Assembly (NCBI GenBank): GCA_009840545.1
Contig: VXNM01000010.1
Location: 840,627 to 904,626 of the forward strand
Reading direction: 5' to 3'
Length of the DNA stretch: 64,000 bases
Source of the DNA: Gammaproteobacteria bacterium
GTDB lineage: Bacteria > Pseudomonadota > Gammaproteobacteria > Pseudomonadales > Azotimanducaceae
Numbering within the stretch: position 1 is the stretch's first letter; every line of letters starts with the position of its first letter. A program made the position numbers and the translations under genes. Below are positions 39,165 through 48,029 of the stretch, one piece after another. Below the pieces are notes generated by a model. The model did not search any database, was not told where the DNA came from, and saw only the letters and a list, made by a program, of their open reading frames with translations.

Positions 39165-40022
39165 ATGGCTAATTTCGTTCCTACACCTCGAGATTTGCTT
39201 GGGCTGGTGGTTCGCGGATTCGCAATGGGACTAGTCGAAGTGTTGCCGGGCATATCTGGCGGGACCATTGCATTGCTGACGGGCATATACGATCGGCTCG
39301 TCACGGCACTGTCCGATTTGACAATGTGGACAAAGAACTTATTTAAGAAGAGGGACTTTGATCTGGTCGAGCTGTCGCGATCTCTCGTTGTGATTGCTCC
39401 GTTGGCGATGGGAATGATCGTTGGATTCGGTGTTTCGGTCCTATCTGTTTCTCATGTTCTTGAAACTCGACCCATGCTGGTGTGGGGCGCAGTTTTTGGG
39501 CTTGTGGCAGGTGCTGTGATTTTTACCGGTCTCTCGTCTAAAGTACGGATTCTCGTGATGTTTGCGCCAGTAGGTTTCGCTTTCGCGCTCCTGTTCAATC
39601 TGCTTCCAGGAAGAGAAGCTGATGCGTCTCTCATTGTCGTGTTCGTGGGTGCGGTGCTTGCATTCGGCGCGTGGATCTTACCGGGAATTTCTGGCTCTTT
39701 CGTGCTACTTGTTCTCGGTGTTTGGACGACAATGGTGCAAGCGTTCGCTTCCGTAGATCTGCTTGTGATTTTGGTATTTTTGGCGGGGCTTAAGACTGGG
39801 TTCTTGGTATTCTCGCATCCCATCCGCGTCTTACTTGATAAGTATCGCGATGCTCTGATGGCTGTCTTTTGCGGTTTGCTTGCGGGTTCGCTGTGGCGTA
39901 TATGGCCATGGAACTCGAGCCAGGTTGAACCATCTTCAGTATTTGTAGTCGTGCTGGTGATGTGTTCTTCATTTCTTGTAATTTGTGTGTTGACCTATGC
40001 AAAAAAACATAAAGAAACTTAG
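39165..40022 (+). CDS. DUF368 family membrane protein, likely undecaprenyl-phosphate translocase
   Basis: Polytopic membrane protein (about eight hydrophobic segments) with the two DUF368 signatures: MGLVEVLPGISGGTIALLTGIY near the N-terminus and GAWILPGISGSFVLLVLGVW in the second half, the repeat related by inverted topology. DUF368 members (PopT) have been shown to return undecaprenyl phosphate across the membrane for reuse, so a carrier-lipid recycling role fits. Start at ATG 39165, 5 bp after pcm; the frame upstream lies in pcm. The 3' end overlaps the lipoprotein gene nlpD by 26 bp. Together with UppS in this window it serves the C55 lipid cycle. Confidence 0.85.
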   Translation: MANFVPTPRDLLGLVVRGFAMGLVEVLPGISGGTIALLTGIYDRLVTALSDLTMWTKNLFKKRDFDLVELSRSLVVIAPLAMGMIVGFGVSVLSVSHVLETRPMLVWGAVFGLVAGAVIFTGLSSKVRILVMFAPVGFAFALLFNLLPGREADASLIVVFVGAVLAFGAWILPGISGSFVLLVLGVWTTMVQAFASVDLLVILVFLAGLKTGFLVFSHPIRVLLDKYRDALMAVFCGLLAGSLWRIWPWNSSQVEPSSVFVVVLVMCSSFLVICVLTYAKKHKET

Positions 40023-41019
40023 CGTTTGCATCTTGGTTGTTGTGCTGTGTTCGCTATTGCCGAGTTGCAGTACCCTCAAACCGGCACCAGTTGTAGACCG
40101 TTCGCCAGGAATGGACCAACAGCTGTCCGGGAATCTTCGTACCTATCGCTATATCGTAAAGTCGGGCGACACCTTGTATGCAATCTCGAAATTGCATGGA
40201 TTGACAGTCGCTCAAATTGCCGAAATGAACGGACTGGAGCCTCCGTACACGATTATTCCGAACCAAGTTTTGGTGGTCACTCCCTCTCGCGTACTCTGGC
40301 AGGAGAATATTGCCGCTGAGGAGAACAGCAACTGGGAAATCGTTCCAGCTCGGCGACAACCAGAAGACTCACGATCTAAACCGACTCCAACGGTTGTAAC
40401 GCAACAATCTTCGGCGACAATTGCGCAGTCCAATACCAATCCGGCGAAGCCACCCGAGGTTCGAAAGGCCGAAAAAACACCAATCCGGACTCAAGATGCG
40501 CTTCAAGACGAGAAGCCAGCCATCACAACGGTTTCAATCGACGTAACGGGCGAGGCTTCATCTACAACCACTGAGCAACCCGTGGACGTCGGGGAAGTCG
40601 AAACGGTTGCACAAGAAGATTCACCAAGTCTTGATTCTTTGCCGAAGGGTTGGGAGTGGCCAGTGAACACTAGGCCAACCAAGCCAAAAGGCAATGATGA
40701 CGGATTAACCTACTTCTTGAATCGAGGTACAAACGTCGTTGCTGCTGCATCCGGTAGGGTGAGCTATGCCGGTGTTGCGTTGAGTGACTATCGCTACATG
40801 GTACTTGTCAAGACTCCCGATAACTATGTGATTCAGTACGACTTCAATACTGAATTGAAGGTAAAGGAAAATGACATAGTTTCAAAGGGCCAACCACTCA
40901 TCCGAATTTCAAATAAAGGCGTCCCCAAGAGTGAGGACGAAGACTTATACCGGCAGATTTACTTCGCCATTTGGCACAAGGCAGTTCCTCAGGATCCCAA
41001 CAAACTAATTGGACGCTAA
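39997..41019 (+). CDS. nlpD: NlpD-like murein hydrolase activator lipoprotein
   Basis: Outer-membrane lipoprotein that activates cell-separation amidases. A lipobox LLPSC puts the lipidated Cys at residue 24. A LysM domain follows (YIVKSGDTLYAISKLHGLTVAQIAEMN, ~50-90). A long disordered Thr/Pro/Glu linker covers ~110-215. The C-terminal LytM (M23) domain (NVVAAASGRVSYAG..) is degenerate: the AYAHN motif of E. coli NlpD appears as QYDFN, so no metal site remains. That fits an activator without own hydrolase activity. In relatives rpoS follows; here it is absent and an island begins. Confidence 0.88.
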   Translation: MQKNIKKLSVCILVVVLCSLLPSCSTLKPAPVVDRSPGMDQQLSGNLRTYRYIVKSGDTLYAISKLHGLTVAQIAEMNGLEPPYTIIPNQVLVVTPSRVLWQENIAAEENSNWEIVPARRQPEDSRSKPTPTVVTQQSSATIAQSNTNPAKPPEVRKAEKTPIRTQDALQDEKPAITTVSIDVTGEASSTTTEQPVDVGEVETVAQEDSPSLDSLPKGWEWPVNTRPTKPKGNDDGLTYFLNRGTNVVAAASGRVSYAGVALSDYRYMVLVKTPDNYVIQYDFNTELKVKENDIVSKGQPLIRISNKGVPKSEDEDLYRQIYFAIWHKAVPQDPNKLIGR

Positions 41020-41095
41020 AGGGACATTGACTCCTTCCTAGACAAACAACTGCGCTGACTACTTGGGTGGTCTTAGGGGTTAGTCAAATTCCAGG

Positions 41096-42133
41096 CTAGA
41101 GGCGCAAAGCAGCTTTGACGCTGCGAGCAATCACCTGAGCGAAGGGAGGCGGAACTGCATTGGCGACTTGACTGTGCTGGTCTAAGTCTCTAACGGACCC
41201 AGATAGTCGCCGAATTGGGCCGTGGAATACGTAGCGATCCTCAAACCCTTGAATCCGAGCGGTTTCACGGGGTGTCAGGTAGCGATCCTCGACGGGATGA
41301 AATAGTCTCTCTCCGGAACGCAAAGTGGGAGCGGGAAGGCTTCGGTCAAGACGTCGGAACTTTGTGGAGTCCCGTGGAGTGAGCTTCTGAATGATGTCCG
41401 GAGGCGCATCGGACTTGGACAACCAATCTCCTTCTCGAACATACGCTATGCGGACTCGGTCCCTGGGTGGTGTAGCGTCAATGTGGTTGGGCACACCGGG
41501 GTCTTTCTCTGGTTTAACTGCCGGGGGCAATCCATCGATTGCCTCTTCAGCAGTGGAGGGAGCGGAAAGCAAGACTTGGTATGGGAATTCGTACGTCTGA
41601 TCGCGTGGCAAACAAACAATAAAGACTTGCTTGCGGTTCTGTGGAATTCCATAGTCGACAGCATCGAGAACTATCTGGTGCAAGTCGTAGCCAATAGTCT
41701 TGAACTCTTCGGCCAACACATCCTTGAGTAGCGCTTTTGGCGAATATTTGGTCTTAAGGAATCTCGGAGCCTGTGCGATTAGCACTGCGGATGGCCTCAA
41801 CGCTTGTGCGAACCGCACCATTTCAAGAGCTAGGTGATCTTGTGGGTGAGATATGCCCTTTTTTAGTCCGAGCTGATTGACCGGTTGCGTGGGAGGTCCA
41901 CCGTAAAGGAGTGCCAAGTCCTTGCGACGGGCACCTAGAGAAAAGGCAACACGGGATGGATCCAGCACTCGAATATCCACTTGCCACACCGTTTTTTGAC
42001 GCGAGTTTCGACGAAGTGTGGACACACAATGTGGATCAAGCTCTATGGAGCACAGAGTCTTGAATCCGGCTTTGTCTACTCCTACGTCCAATCCGCCAGC
42101 CCCGGAAAAGAGGCTAACTGCTGGATGTTTCAC
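41096..42133 (-). CDS. DNA cytosine-C5 methyltransferase homologue with degenerate catalytic motifs
   Basis: 345 residues with the fold and motif order of C5-cytosine methyltransferases. Motif I SLFSGAGGLDVGVDKAGF (7-24) and motif II SIELDPHC look able to bind SAM. Motif IV reads GGPPTQPVNQLG: Thr82 (codon 41888-41890) replaces the catalytic Cys of PCQ. Motif VI reads LIAQAPRF (A-Q-A, 41768-41776) in place of ENV, losing the Glu that holds the base. Motif VIII reads QNRKQ, lacking the second Arg of QxRxR. Motifs IX (LPAPTLRSG) and X (QVANAVPPPFAQVI) are recognisable, with a TRD-sized region between. So it may bind DNA and SAM without methylating C5. The frame is intact, arguing against simple decay. 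It overlaps the upstream RHH gene by 20 bp. Confidence 0.85.
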   Translation of the reverse strand: MKHPAVSLFSGAGGLDVGVDKAGFKTLCSIELDPHCVSTLRRNSRQKTVWQVDIRVLDPSRVAFSLGARRKDLALLYGGPPTQPVNQLGLKKGISHPQDHLALEMVRFAQALRPSAVLIAQAPRFLKTKYSPKALLKDVLAEEFKTIGYDLHQIVLDAVDYGIPQNRKQVFIVCLPRDQTYEFPYQVLLSAPSTAEEAIDGLPPAVKPEKDPGVPNHIDATPPRDRVRIAYVREGDWLSKSDAPPDIIQKLTPRDSTKFRRLDRSLPAPTLRSGERLFHPVEDRYLTPRETARIQGFEDRYVFHGPIRRLSGSVRDLDQHSQVANAVPPPFAQVIARSVKAALRL

Positions 42134-42368
42134 GGTTGGACCTTACTGGTTTCGGCTTAATCGCTTGAGAGTCAAGGGAACCCGATAGCGTGACCTCTTT
42201 GAGGTCGTCTCTCAGTGCATATTCCTCGCATGCCTTTCGAATGATGTAAGACAGTGATCGATCTTCCCTGCTGGCAATGGCCTTTAATCGAGAGTGCAAA
42301 GCATCAGAAAGACGAACCTGATTGATGCGGTCGTGGGGACCTTTCCGATACTGCCTCTTGTCATCCAT
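42114..42368 (-). CDS. Ribbon-helix-helix DNA-binding protein
   Basis: 84-residue protein. Residues ~15-53 (INQVRLSDALHSRLKAIASR, then EDRSLSYIIRKACEEYAL) match the CopG/Arc ribbon-helix-helix pattern: a short basic strand, a first helix, a turn with Ser-Leu-Ser, and a second helix. The tail is disordered and Ser/Arg-rich. Such proteins dimerise and bind repeated operators, often their own. It is the first gene of a two-gene operon with the methyltransferase-like gene (20-bp overlap), and tandem TGTNN units lie 16 bp before its start codon. Not recognisable as a known antitoxin, though that fold is shared; the partner is not a typical toxin. Confidence 0.75.
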   Translation of the reverse strand: MDDKRQYRKGPHDRINQVRLSDALHSRLKAIASREDRSLSYIIRKACEEYALRDDLKEVTLSGSLDSQAIKPKPVRSNRETSSS

Positions 42369-42383
42369 GCTGCAAATTCCATA

Positions 42384-42423
42384 TGTGTTGTAGTGTAGTG
42401 TATTGTATTGTAGTGTGGTGTTC
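42384..42423 (-). repeat. Eight tandem 5-bp TGTNN units upstream of the RHH gene (candidate operator)
   Basis: Read on the + strand, eight consecutive pentamers all begin TGT: TGTGT, TGTAG (x2), TGTAT (x2), TGTAG, TGTGG, TGTTC. On the coding (minus) strand each ends in ACA, and two TACAAT hexamers inside the array match a -10 box well. The array ends 16 bp before the RHH start codon. Ribbon-helix-helix repressors such as the omega repressor of streptococcal plasmids bind arrays of short tandem units, so autoregulation is likely; strand-slippage variation is another possibility. Confidence 0.6.
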
Positions 42424-42647
42424 TTAGGTACAGTGTCTTACTTTCTTGTCTGAAAACTACTCGGTGCGCCTTGAAGGAAACAAGATCCAAGAACGATATC
42501 TGAGTAGCGAGCCGATTCGAGCGCTCTTGCGCCTCCCCGAGTGCATGTTGTGAATAATCGACGGCAGGATCGGGGTCTTAATTCAATCTGAAACCTGTGG
42601 TAGGAATGGTCGGTACAAGTAGAGCAACAGGCAATGTCCGGAGCTCA
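42424..42647. other. Gap between the RHH operator and the permease fragment
   Basis: About 220 bp without a supported gene. It should contain the -35 region for the RHH operon on the minus strand and any promoter of the permease fragment. GGAG at 42638-42641 is a good ribosome site for the ATG at 42648. A GAGCGCTC palindrome lies near 42517. No sRNA is recognised, although rsmZ sits near here in Pseudomonas. Confidence 0.3.
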
Positions 42648-43094
42648 ATGACGAGACTTCTAACTGTAGTACTTGCCGAAATGCGGTCTGCCAGACGCCG
42701 AGTGAGATTTTGGGTGCTGTCATCACTCCTTTCCTTGTTTTCATTAACCGGCTATGTAGTTGCGTGCGTATTTGCTCTCTACACATCAGTGAGTTCACCG
42801 TCTTTAGGATCGACTACTCCTTATTACCTTCTCGGAACTATTGATCCGGTCTTCTTTGCCGCGTTTCAAGCTGCCGTTGTTTTTCTTGCATTTGACATTT
42901 CCAATCAGCGGTCGGTGGATCGAATTGGAGAAGTTCTGGATTCGAAACCGGTATTGAATATTGAATATCTGCTAGGCCGAGTAATCGGAATCACGTTCCT
43001 TGTTTGGCTGATAGTGGCTTTCAACGTTTTGACGATGCAATCCGACGGACTAAGACAAAGGACTCTATCTTGGATCGTGAAGAGCGAGCGGTAA
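42648..43094 (+). pseudogene. N-terminal fragment of an ABC-2-type permease-like membrane protein
   Basis: 148 residues from ATG 42648 with three or four hydrophobic segments (FWVLSSLLSLFSLTGYVVAC, VFFAAFQAAVVFLAFDI, VIGITFLVWLIVAFNVLTMQ). The motif RSVDRIGEVLDSKPVLNIEYLLGRVIGI resembles the N-terminus of large ABC-2-type permeases that have AFD..R..R..EVLD.KPVSN..LL.GR. Those proteins are several times longer. Here similarity stops after about 130 residues and the frame ends in a short basic tail (RQRTLSWIVKSER), so I read it as a 3'-truncated remnant. A small functional membrane protein cannot be excluded. Confidence 0.55.
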
Positions 43095-43129
43095 CCAACC
43101 AATAGTAAATAAGCCTCGAACCGTACTGG

Positions 43130-43453
43130 CTAAAGTTCTAAGTACTTTCTCTTGTCGGGTACTTCTCGCCACTCCTCTTCGTCCGGCAGAGGATCCTTGG
43201 CTTCGGTAATGTTCGGCCAGATCTCGGCCTGCTCGGCGTTGATTTCCAAAAACTCAATCTCATCTTCCGGAAGCTCGTCTTCGGGGAAGATTGCATTGAC
43301 GGGACATTCTGGCTCGCAGAGGGCGCAGTCGATGCACTCGTCGGGATGAATAACCAGCATGTTTGGACCTTCGTAGAAGCAGTCCACAGGGCAAACTTCC
43401 ACGCAGTCGGTCAATTTGCATTTGATGCATGCCTGACCAATGACGAAAGTCAT
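43130..43453 (-). CDS. fdxA: Seven-iron (7Fe-8S) ferredoxin FdxA
   Basis: Low-potential electron carrier with one [3Fe-4S] and one [4Fe-4S] cluster. The ligand patterns [18 protein letters not shown] and [13 protein letters not shown] are typical of FdxA, and the acidic C-terminal tail ([15 protein letters not shown]) matches the family. ATG 43453 gives 107 residues ([13 protein letters not shown]), the usual start; an earlier ATG adds 11 unrelated residues. fdxA next to mutS is conserved in Pseudomonas-like genomes. Confidence 0.95.
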   Translation of the reverse strand: MTFVIGQACIKCKLTDCVEVCPVDCFYEGPNMLVIHPDECIDCALCEPECPVNAIFPEDELPEDEIEFLEINAEQAEIWPNITEAKDPLPDEEEWREVPDKRKYLEL

Positions 43454-43544
43454 GAAGTGCCAAGAAATTGAGGAAAAATCGCGCACATTTTACGAATTGG
43501 AATGGGTTCGGTGGTCACTTTGGTAGTCAGTGCTTGAGTGTCAA

Positions 43545-46124
43545 TCAGGCGTGCCGATCTTCACGGTCAATGACTTCGAGGAGTTCATACAGCAAGTCGT
43601 GGGCTGACTTCGGTGATACCTCGTCAAGATTCAGTCGTCGCAATCTTTCTATTACCGGATGATCGTAGTTTTCTTGCTCCAGGTGACTCTCAAACAAGTC
43701 CATGTAGTCACTCTCGCCATTCTTTATGGCGAGTTGCTCAAGTCTATGCAGCTGATTTCGCGCTTGTTGAAGAACCTTGCCCGGAATTCCGGCAAGGCGA
43801 GCGACGTGGATTCCATAGCTCTGTGAGGCAGGTCCTTCTTGGACCGAATGCAAGAATACAACCTTACGATTGTGCTCGATCGCGCTCAAATGGACGTTGT
43901 GCACGGTCTTCAAATTGTCTGCTAAAGCAGTTAGCTCAAAGTAGTGTGTCGAGAACAAAGTAAACGATTGCACGCGCTGCGCCATTGCATGTGCGACTGC
44001 CATCGCCAAAGCAAGTCCGTCGTAAGTGCTGGTACCACGGCCAATCTCGTCAAGCAAAACTAAGCTTGAGGAGCTGGCGTTGTGAAGAATGTTTGCTGTT
44101 TCTGTCATTTCGACCATAAACGTGGACTGACCAGCGGAGAGATCGTCAGATGCCCCGATACGTGTGAAGATTCCATCGATTGGTCCAATGAGTGCCCGGT
44201 TGGCGGGCACAAAACTTCCGGCATAAGCAAGAATGACGATGAGCGCGGTCTGGCGCATGTAGGTCGACTTTCCCCCCATGTTGGGTCCGGTGACAACCAA
44301 CATCCGACGCAACTCGTTCAACTCAAGAGAGTTTGGAACGAAGTCCATTTCCGCGTTCGCGGCCAATACAGGGTGTTTTCCTTCCTCAATTGTCAAGACG
44401 GGTTCATTCGTGAATTCTGGTCGCGTGTAGCCTCGTTCACGAGCAGCGATTGCAAAACTGTTGAGTACATCCACTCTCGCCAGCGCTTCGGAGACCACGC
44501 GCAATTCGCTTGCCGATTTCTCTAGCTGCGTCAAGAGCTCCGAATAGAGTTCTTTTTCTCGAGCGAGAGCATCGGTCTCACTGCGCACATACTTCTCCTC
44601 GAATTCCCAAAGCTCCTCAGTCACGAATCGCTCAGTGTTCTTTAAAGTTTGTCGGCGAACGTAGTTTTCGGGCATTTCAGCTGACTGTGTTCGCGTGACC
44701 TCGATGTAGTAGCCATGAACTCGATTGTGGCCGACACGAAGGGTGGACACGCCGGTGCGTTCTCGTTCCCGTCGCTCCAAGTCTTGAAGAAACTCCGATG
44801 CGTGTGACCGAATGGCACGGAGTTCATCCAGTTCAGCATCAAACCCGCTGGCAATCATCCCGCCATCCCGGACAAATGCTGGAGGTTCCTCAACAATTGC
44901 GTGTTCAATCAGATTGGATATGTCGCTTAGATCTGGAAGACGCTCGAATTTGTCGATTTCTGTTTCGTTTCCGAGATCCGAAATCAATTCCTTTATTTCG
45001 TCATAGCACTGTGCCGATAGTTTGATTCGTTGCAAGTCTCGAGGAGAAGCTGACTTCAATGCGACTCTCGTTACTGTGCGATGCATGTCCCCGATGGGTC
45101 GTAGTTCTCTGGTGAAACTGTTGTACGATTTTGTTGTGAGAATTGCTTCGACTAGATCATGTCGATCATGCACTTCCTCAACGATCGCACTGGGTTCATT
45201 GAGCCACTGTCGAAGTAGTCGCGAGCCCATGGGAGTTGCTGTAAAGTTCAGCACGTCGAATAACGTACCACTGGATTCGGGGCTACTTATTCGTCGATTG
45301 ATTTCAAGATTACGCCGAGTTTGTGCATCCATGTGCAATGTACTCTGATTGGCGTGAAGTTGAATGCCATCAATGAAATCCAATGGTTGGCGGCATGCGT
45401 CTTGGGCGTACGACAAGGCTGCTGCGGCAGCTCCGACGGCCTGTGGCTTGTCCGAGAAACCAAAACCATTGAGATCTTTTGTTCCAAAGTGTTTAGTGAG
45501 AGAGGTCTTTCCCAAAGAGTGATCAAATCTCAAAGGGTCGAGCTCGCGTTGAGCTGCGTCACTCCATACTTCTGTGCACCCCTCAGGAATCAGGACTTCG
45601 GTCGGATTGATTGACTCCAAAATGGCGACAAGATCAGCGTAAGATTTGACTTCAGCGCCGACAAAAGAACCGGTGGAAAGATTTATCCACGCCAACCCCG
45701 CATTTCGAAAACGAGACCGCGTCGCAGAAATTGCGACGAGTACACTCTCTCGATCCGAATCAAGCAGCGCATCTTCTGTGAGGGTTCCGGGAGTGACAAT
45801 GCGCTGAACTTTACGTTCAACAGGTCCCCTCGTAGCGTTTGGGTCGCCAACTTGCTCGCATATCACTACCGAACGACCCATCGAGACCAATCGGTTCAGA
45901 TAGTTGTCTACAGCATGAAACGGAACGCCGCACATCGGGATGGGATTGCCTGACTTGCGTCCTCGGGAAGTCAAAGTGATTTCCAGAAGCTCGGCTGCAA
46001 CTACGGCATCGTCGAAGAAGAGCTCGTAGAAATCGCCCATTCGATAGAAGAGAAGATCGTCGGGGTGTTGCGCCTTGATCGCCAGATACTGCTGGATCAT
46101 TGGCGGGTAGTTGGAAGCGCTCAC
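43545..46124 (-). CDS. mutS: DNA mismatch repair protein MutS
   Basis: Recognises mismatches and starts repair. The mismatch-binding N-terminus [12 protein letters not shown] holds the conserved Phe-x-Glu (FYE). The core and clamp domains follow, and the ABC-type ATPase has Walker [16 protein letters not shown] (about residues 610-625), the Walker B region [16 protein letters not shown], and FSTHYFELT. The C-terminal helix-turn-helix dimer region is [14 protein letters not shown]. 859 residues, full length. Divergent from recA across a 275-bp gap; cinA, often between them, is absent. Confidence 0.97.
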   Translation of the reverse strand: MSASNYPPMIQQYLAIKAQHPDDLLFYRMGDFYELFFDDAVVAAELLEITLTSRGRKSGNPIPMCGVPFHAVDNYLNRLVSMGRSVVICEQVGDPNATRGPVERKVQRIVTPGTLTEDALLDSDRESVLVAISATRSRFRNAGLAWINLSTGSFVGAEVKSYADLVAILESINPTEVLIPEGCTEVWSDAAQRELDPLRFDHSLGKTSLTKHFGTKDLNGFGFSDKPQAVGAAAAALSYAQDACRQPLDFIDGIQLHANQSTLHMDAQTRRNLEINRRISSPESSGTLFDVLNFTATPMGSRLLRQWLNEPSAIVEEVHDRHDLVEAILTTKSYNSFTRELRPIGDMHRTVTRVALKSASPRDLQRIKLSAQCYDEIKELISDLGNETEIDKFERLPDLSDISNLIEHAIVEEPPAFVRDGGMIASGFDAELDELRAIRSHASEFLQDLERRERERTGVSTLRVGHNRVHGYYIEVTRTQSAEMPENYVRRQTLKNTERFVTEELWEFEEKYVRSETDALAREKELYSELLTQLEKSASELRVVSEALARVDVLNSFAIAARERGYTRPEFTNEPVLTIEEGKHPVLAANAEMDFVPNSLELNELRRMLVVTGPNMGGKSTYMRQTALIVILAYAGSFVPANRALIGPIDGIFTRIGASDDLSAGQSTFMVEMTETANILHNASSSSLVLLDEIGRGTSTYDGLALAMAVAHAMAQRVQSFTLFSTHYFELTALADNLKTVHNVHLSAIEHNRKVVFLHSVQEGPASQSYGIHVARLAGIPGKVLQQARNQLHRLEQLAIKNGESDYMDLFESHLEQENYDHPVIERLRRLNLDEVSPKSAHDLLYELLEVIDREDRHA

Positions 46125-46340
46125 TTGTAATTACGGGCCGAGATTGAGAACAGGTGCATGTGTTAGAAACAATTGCGTTGGTAACTGCAAAGAAGACTCT
46201 TGACGCTCAAACAAACTTAGCGGAATAGTGAGATCCCTGTGCATTCTAATTGCACGAGATTACATCCGCTTTGTATTGCGACAGGGTGCTGCAACGAACC
46301 AAAAATCTGTTCAGAATTACGACTATTTTCACAATTAGTA

Positions 46341-46370
46341 TTGCAATTTATACTGATTTTATATACAGTA
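46341..46370 (+). promoter_or_regulatory. recA promoter with LexA (SOS) box
   Basis: TACTGATTTTATATACAGTA at 46351-46370 matches the gammaproteobacterial LexA consensus (CTG-N10-CAG core with TACTG/CAGTA arms) with three inner mismatches. TTGCAA at 46341-46346 and TACAGT at 46364-46369 are spaced 17 bp and would serve as -35/-10, so LexA would cover the -10 and block transcription. It lies 30 bp before the recA ATG. Confidence 0.85.
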
Positions 46371-46399
46371 CACCAATTAAAGAGATCGGAGTAGTTAGT

Positions 46400-47446
46400 A
46401 TGTCGAAAGACAATAGAGATCGAGCTCTCAAGGTCGCCCTTTCACAGATCGAGAAGCAATTCGGCAAGGGGTCGATGATGCGTCTTGGCGACCAAGAGCA
46501 GCAATCTGTTCCTGCCATATCGACAGGTTCGCTGACGCTCGACATTGCGTTAGGCGTGGGCGGATTGCCGCGTGGTCGAGTCGTTGAAATTTATGGTCCC
46601 GAATCGTCGGGCAAGACATCGCTCACATTACATGTGATCGCTCAGGCACAGCGACAAGGCGGGACATGCGCGTTTGTGGATGCAGAGCATGCGATGGATC
46701 CCATCTATGCCAAAACGCTTGGAGTGAACACTGACGACTTGCTGGTGTCGCAGCCTGACACTGGCGAACAAGCGTTGGAAATTTGCGACATGATCGTGAG
46801 GTCGGGCGCAGTGGATGTCGTAGTAATTGATTCCGTTGCAGCGTTAACGCCAAAGGCGGAAATCGAAGGCGAGATGGGTGACTCGCACGTTGGTTTGCAA
46901 GCCAGACTCATGAGCCAAGCTCTGAGAAAGATGACTTCAAGTATCAAAAATTCGAACACACTTGTCATATTTATCAACCAGATTCGATCAAAGATAGGTG
47001 TCATGTTTGGATCCCCAGAAACAACCACTGGGGGCAATGCATTGAAGTTCTATGCAACTGTCAGACTTGATATTCGCCGCATTGGAGCCATTAAGGATGG
47101 AGACGAAGTCGTAGGCAATCAAACACGGGTTCGCGTTCAGAAAAACAAGGTTGCTCCCCCGTTTAAACAAGCTGAGTTTCAGATTCTCTACGCCACTGGA
47201 ATCAACCGTATGGGAGAGATTTTGGACTTGGGCGTAGAACAGGGCTTTATTGACAAGTCCGGCTCTTGGTACTCACTTGAGAGTGAGCGTATTGGACAAG
47301 GACGCAGACAAGCTGAGATTTGGTTGGCTGAGAATCCGGAATCTGCGCGGAAGATCGAATCAGCGATCCGTGGTGCTTTGCTTCCAGACACAGTACCTGC
47401 TGACGAGGAAGAAATAGCGGACGGAACTGCGATTGTCGACGGCTAG
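46400..47446 (+). CDS. recA: Recombinase RecA
   Basis: Forms filaments on ssDNA for homologous recombination and triggers LexA self-cleavage. ATG 46400 ([20 protein letters not shown]), with GGAG upstream and the LexA box before it, is the real start; the frame extends back to 46250 only by chance. Walker [10 protein letters not shown] is at residues 66-74, then [31 protein letters not shown] and the L2 loop [17 protein letters not shown]. 348 residues, and no intein. recX follows 25 bp downstream. Confidence 0.98.
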   Translation: MSKDNRDRALKVALSQIEKQFGKGSMMRLGDQEQQSVPAISTGSLTLDIALGVGGLPRGRVVEIYGPESSGKTSLTLHVIAQAQRQGGTCAFVDAEHAMDPIYAKTLGVNTDDLLVSQPDTGEQALEICDMIVRSGAVDVVVIDSVAALTPKAEIEGEMGDSHVGLQARLMSQALRKMTSSIKNSNTLVIFINQIRSKIGVMFGSPETTTGGNALKFYATVRLDIRRIGAIKDGDEVVGNQTRVRVQKNKVAPPFKQAEFQILYATGINRMGEILDLGVEQGFIDKSGSWYSLESERIGQGRRQAEIWLAENPESARKIESAIRGALLPDTVPADEEEIADGTAIVDG

Positions 47447-47471
47447 TTCTTGTCCTTGACATTGGATTTTT

Positions 47472-47942
47472 GTGTCGGAAAATTCGAGTACAAACGAGGC
47501 GTACGAACTCGCCGTACGCTTCTTGGCTCGACGAGAACACTCTCGCCATGAGCTTCGCGTAAAACTTCGGCAACGCGGAGTGTCAAGCAGTGCAGTCGAG
47601 TCCGTTCTCGATACGCTTGAGACAAATGGGCTTCAATCTGATGATCGCTACACCGAGATTTGCGTCCGGTCGCGACTGAGAAAAGGGCACGGACCCCTTA
47701 AGATTCGAGCGTATTTGCAACACCACGGAGTCCAGAACTCGAAGATTTCGGAGCACTTGTCAAGCAACGAAGAATATTGGTTCAAGAGGGCCCTTGAGTC
47801 AGATACGAAGTGTCGCGTGCGAAATCAAATCGAACAAGAAAATGCTAGAGACCAGGAAGTGCTACAAGTGCGGGCGAGATATCTAAGTAATAGAGGATAT
47901 CCTGCCAATGTGATTTCTCGTGTGTTGAACTCACCGGCATAG
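47472..47942 (+). CDS. recX: RecA regulator RecX
   Basis: Small helical protein that caps or disassembles RecA filaments. The RecX pattern is present: AVRFLARREHSRHELRVKLRQRG, a second repeat with DDRYTEICVRSRLRKGHGPLKIRAYLQHHGV, and a third three-helix unit with QVRARYLSNRGYPANVISRVL. GTG start, 156 residues. Placed 25 bp after recA, so it is very likely transcribed with recA under LexA control. Confidence 0.92.
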   Translation: MSENSSTNEAYELAVRFLARREHSRHELRVKLRQRGVSSSAVESVLDTLETNGLQSDDRYTEICVRSRLRKGHGPLKIRAYLQHHGVQNSKISEHLSSNEEYWFKRALESDTKCRVRNQIEQENARDQEVLQVRARYLSNRGYPANVISRVLNSPA

Positions 47943-47988
47943 CGAACAACACGCGCAAATTCTTGTCAAACGCCATTCCCACGATTTC

Positions 47989-47994
47989 TATAAT
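47989..47994 (+). promoter_or_regulatory. Candidate -10 box of alaS
   Basis: A perfect TATAAT lies in the recX-alaS gap, with TTGTCA 20 bp before it as a loosely spaced -35. A transcript from here would start near 48001, giving a leader of about 28 nt to the ATG at 48030 and almost none to the TTG at 48006, so it favours the ATG. Confidence 0.45.
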
Positions 47995-48029
47995 TCGAAG
48001 CGATTTTGCCCACCCCACCGACGAAACTC

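Noticed and set aside
42114-42368. RHH gene as a type II antitoxin
   Set aside because: The fold fits, but the coupled gene is a methyltransferase homologue and no RelE, MazF or HicA-like toxin is adjacent.
46239-46255. GTGCA/TGCAC inverted repeat between mutS and recA as an operator or terminator
   Set aside because: Only five base pairs with no T run and no known operator match; likely chance.
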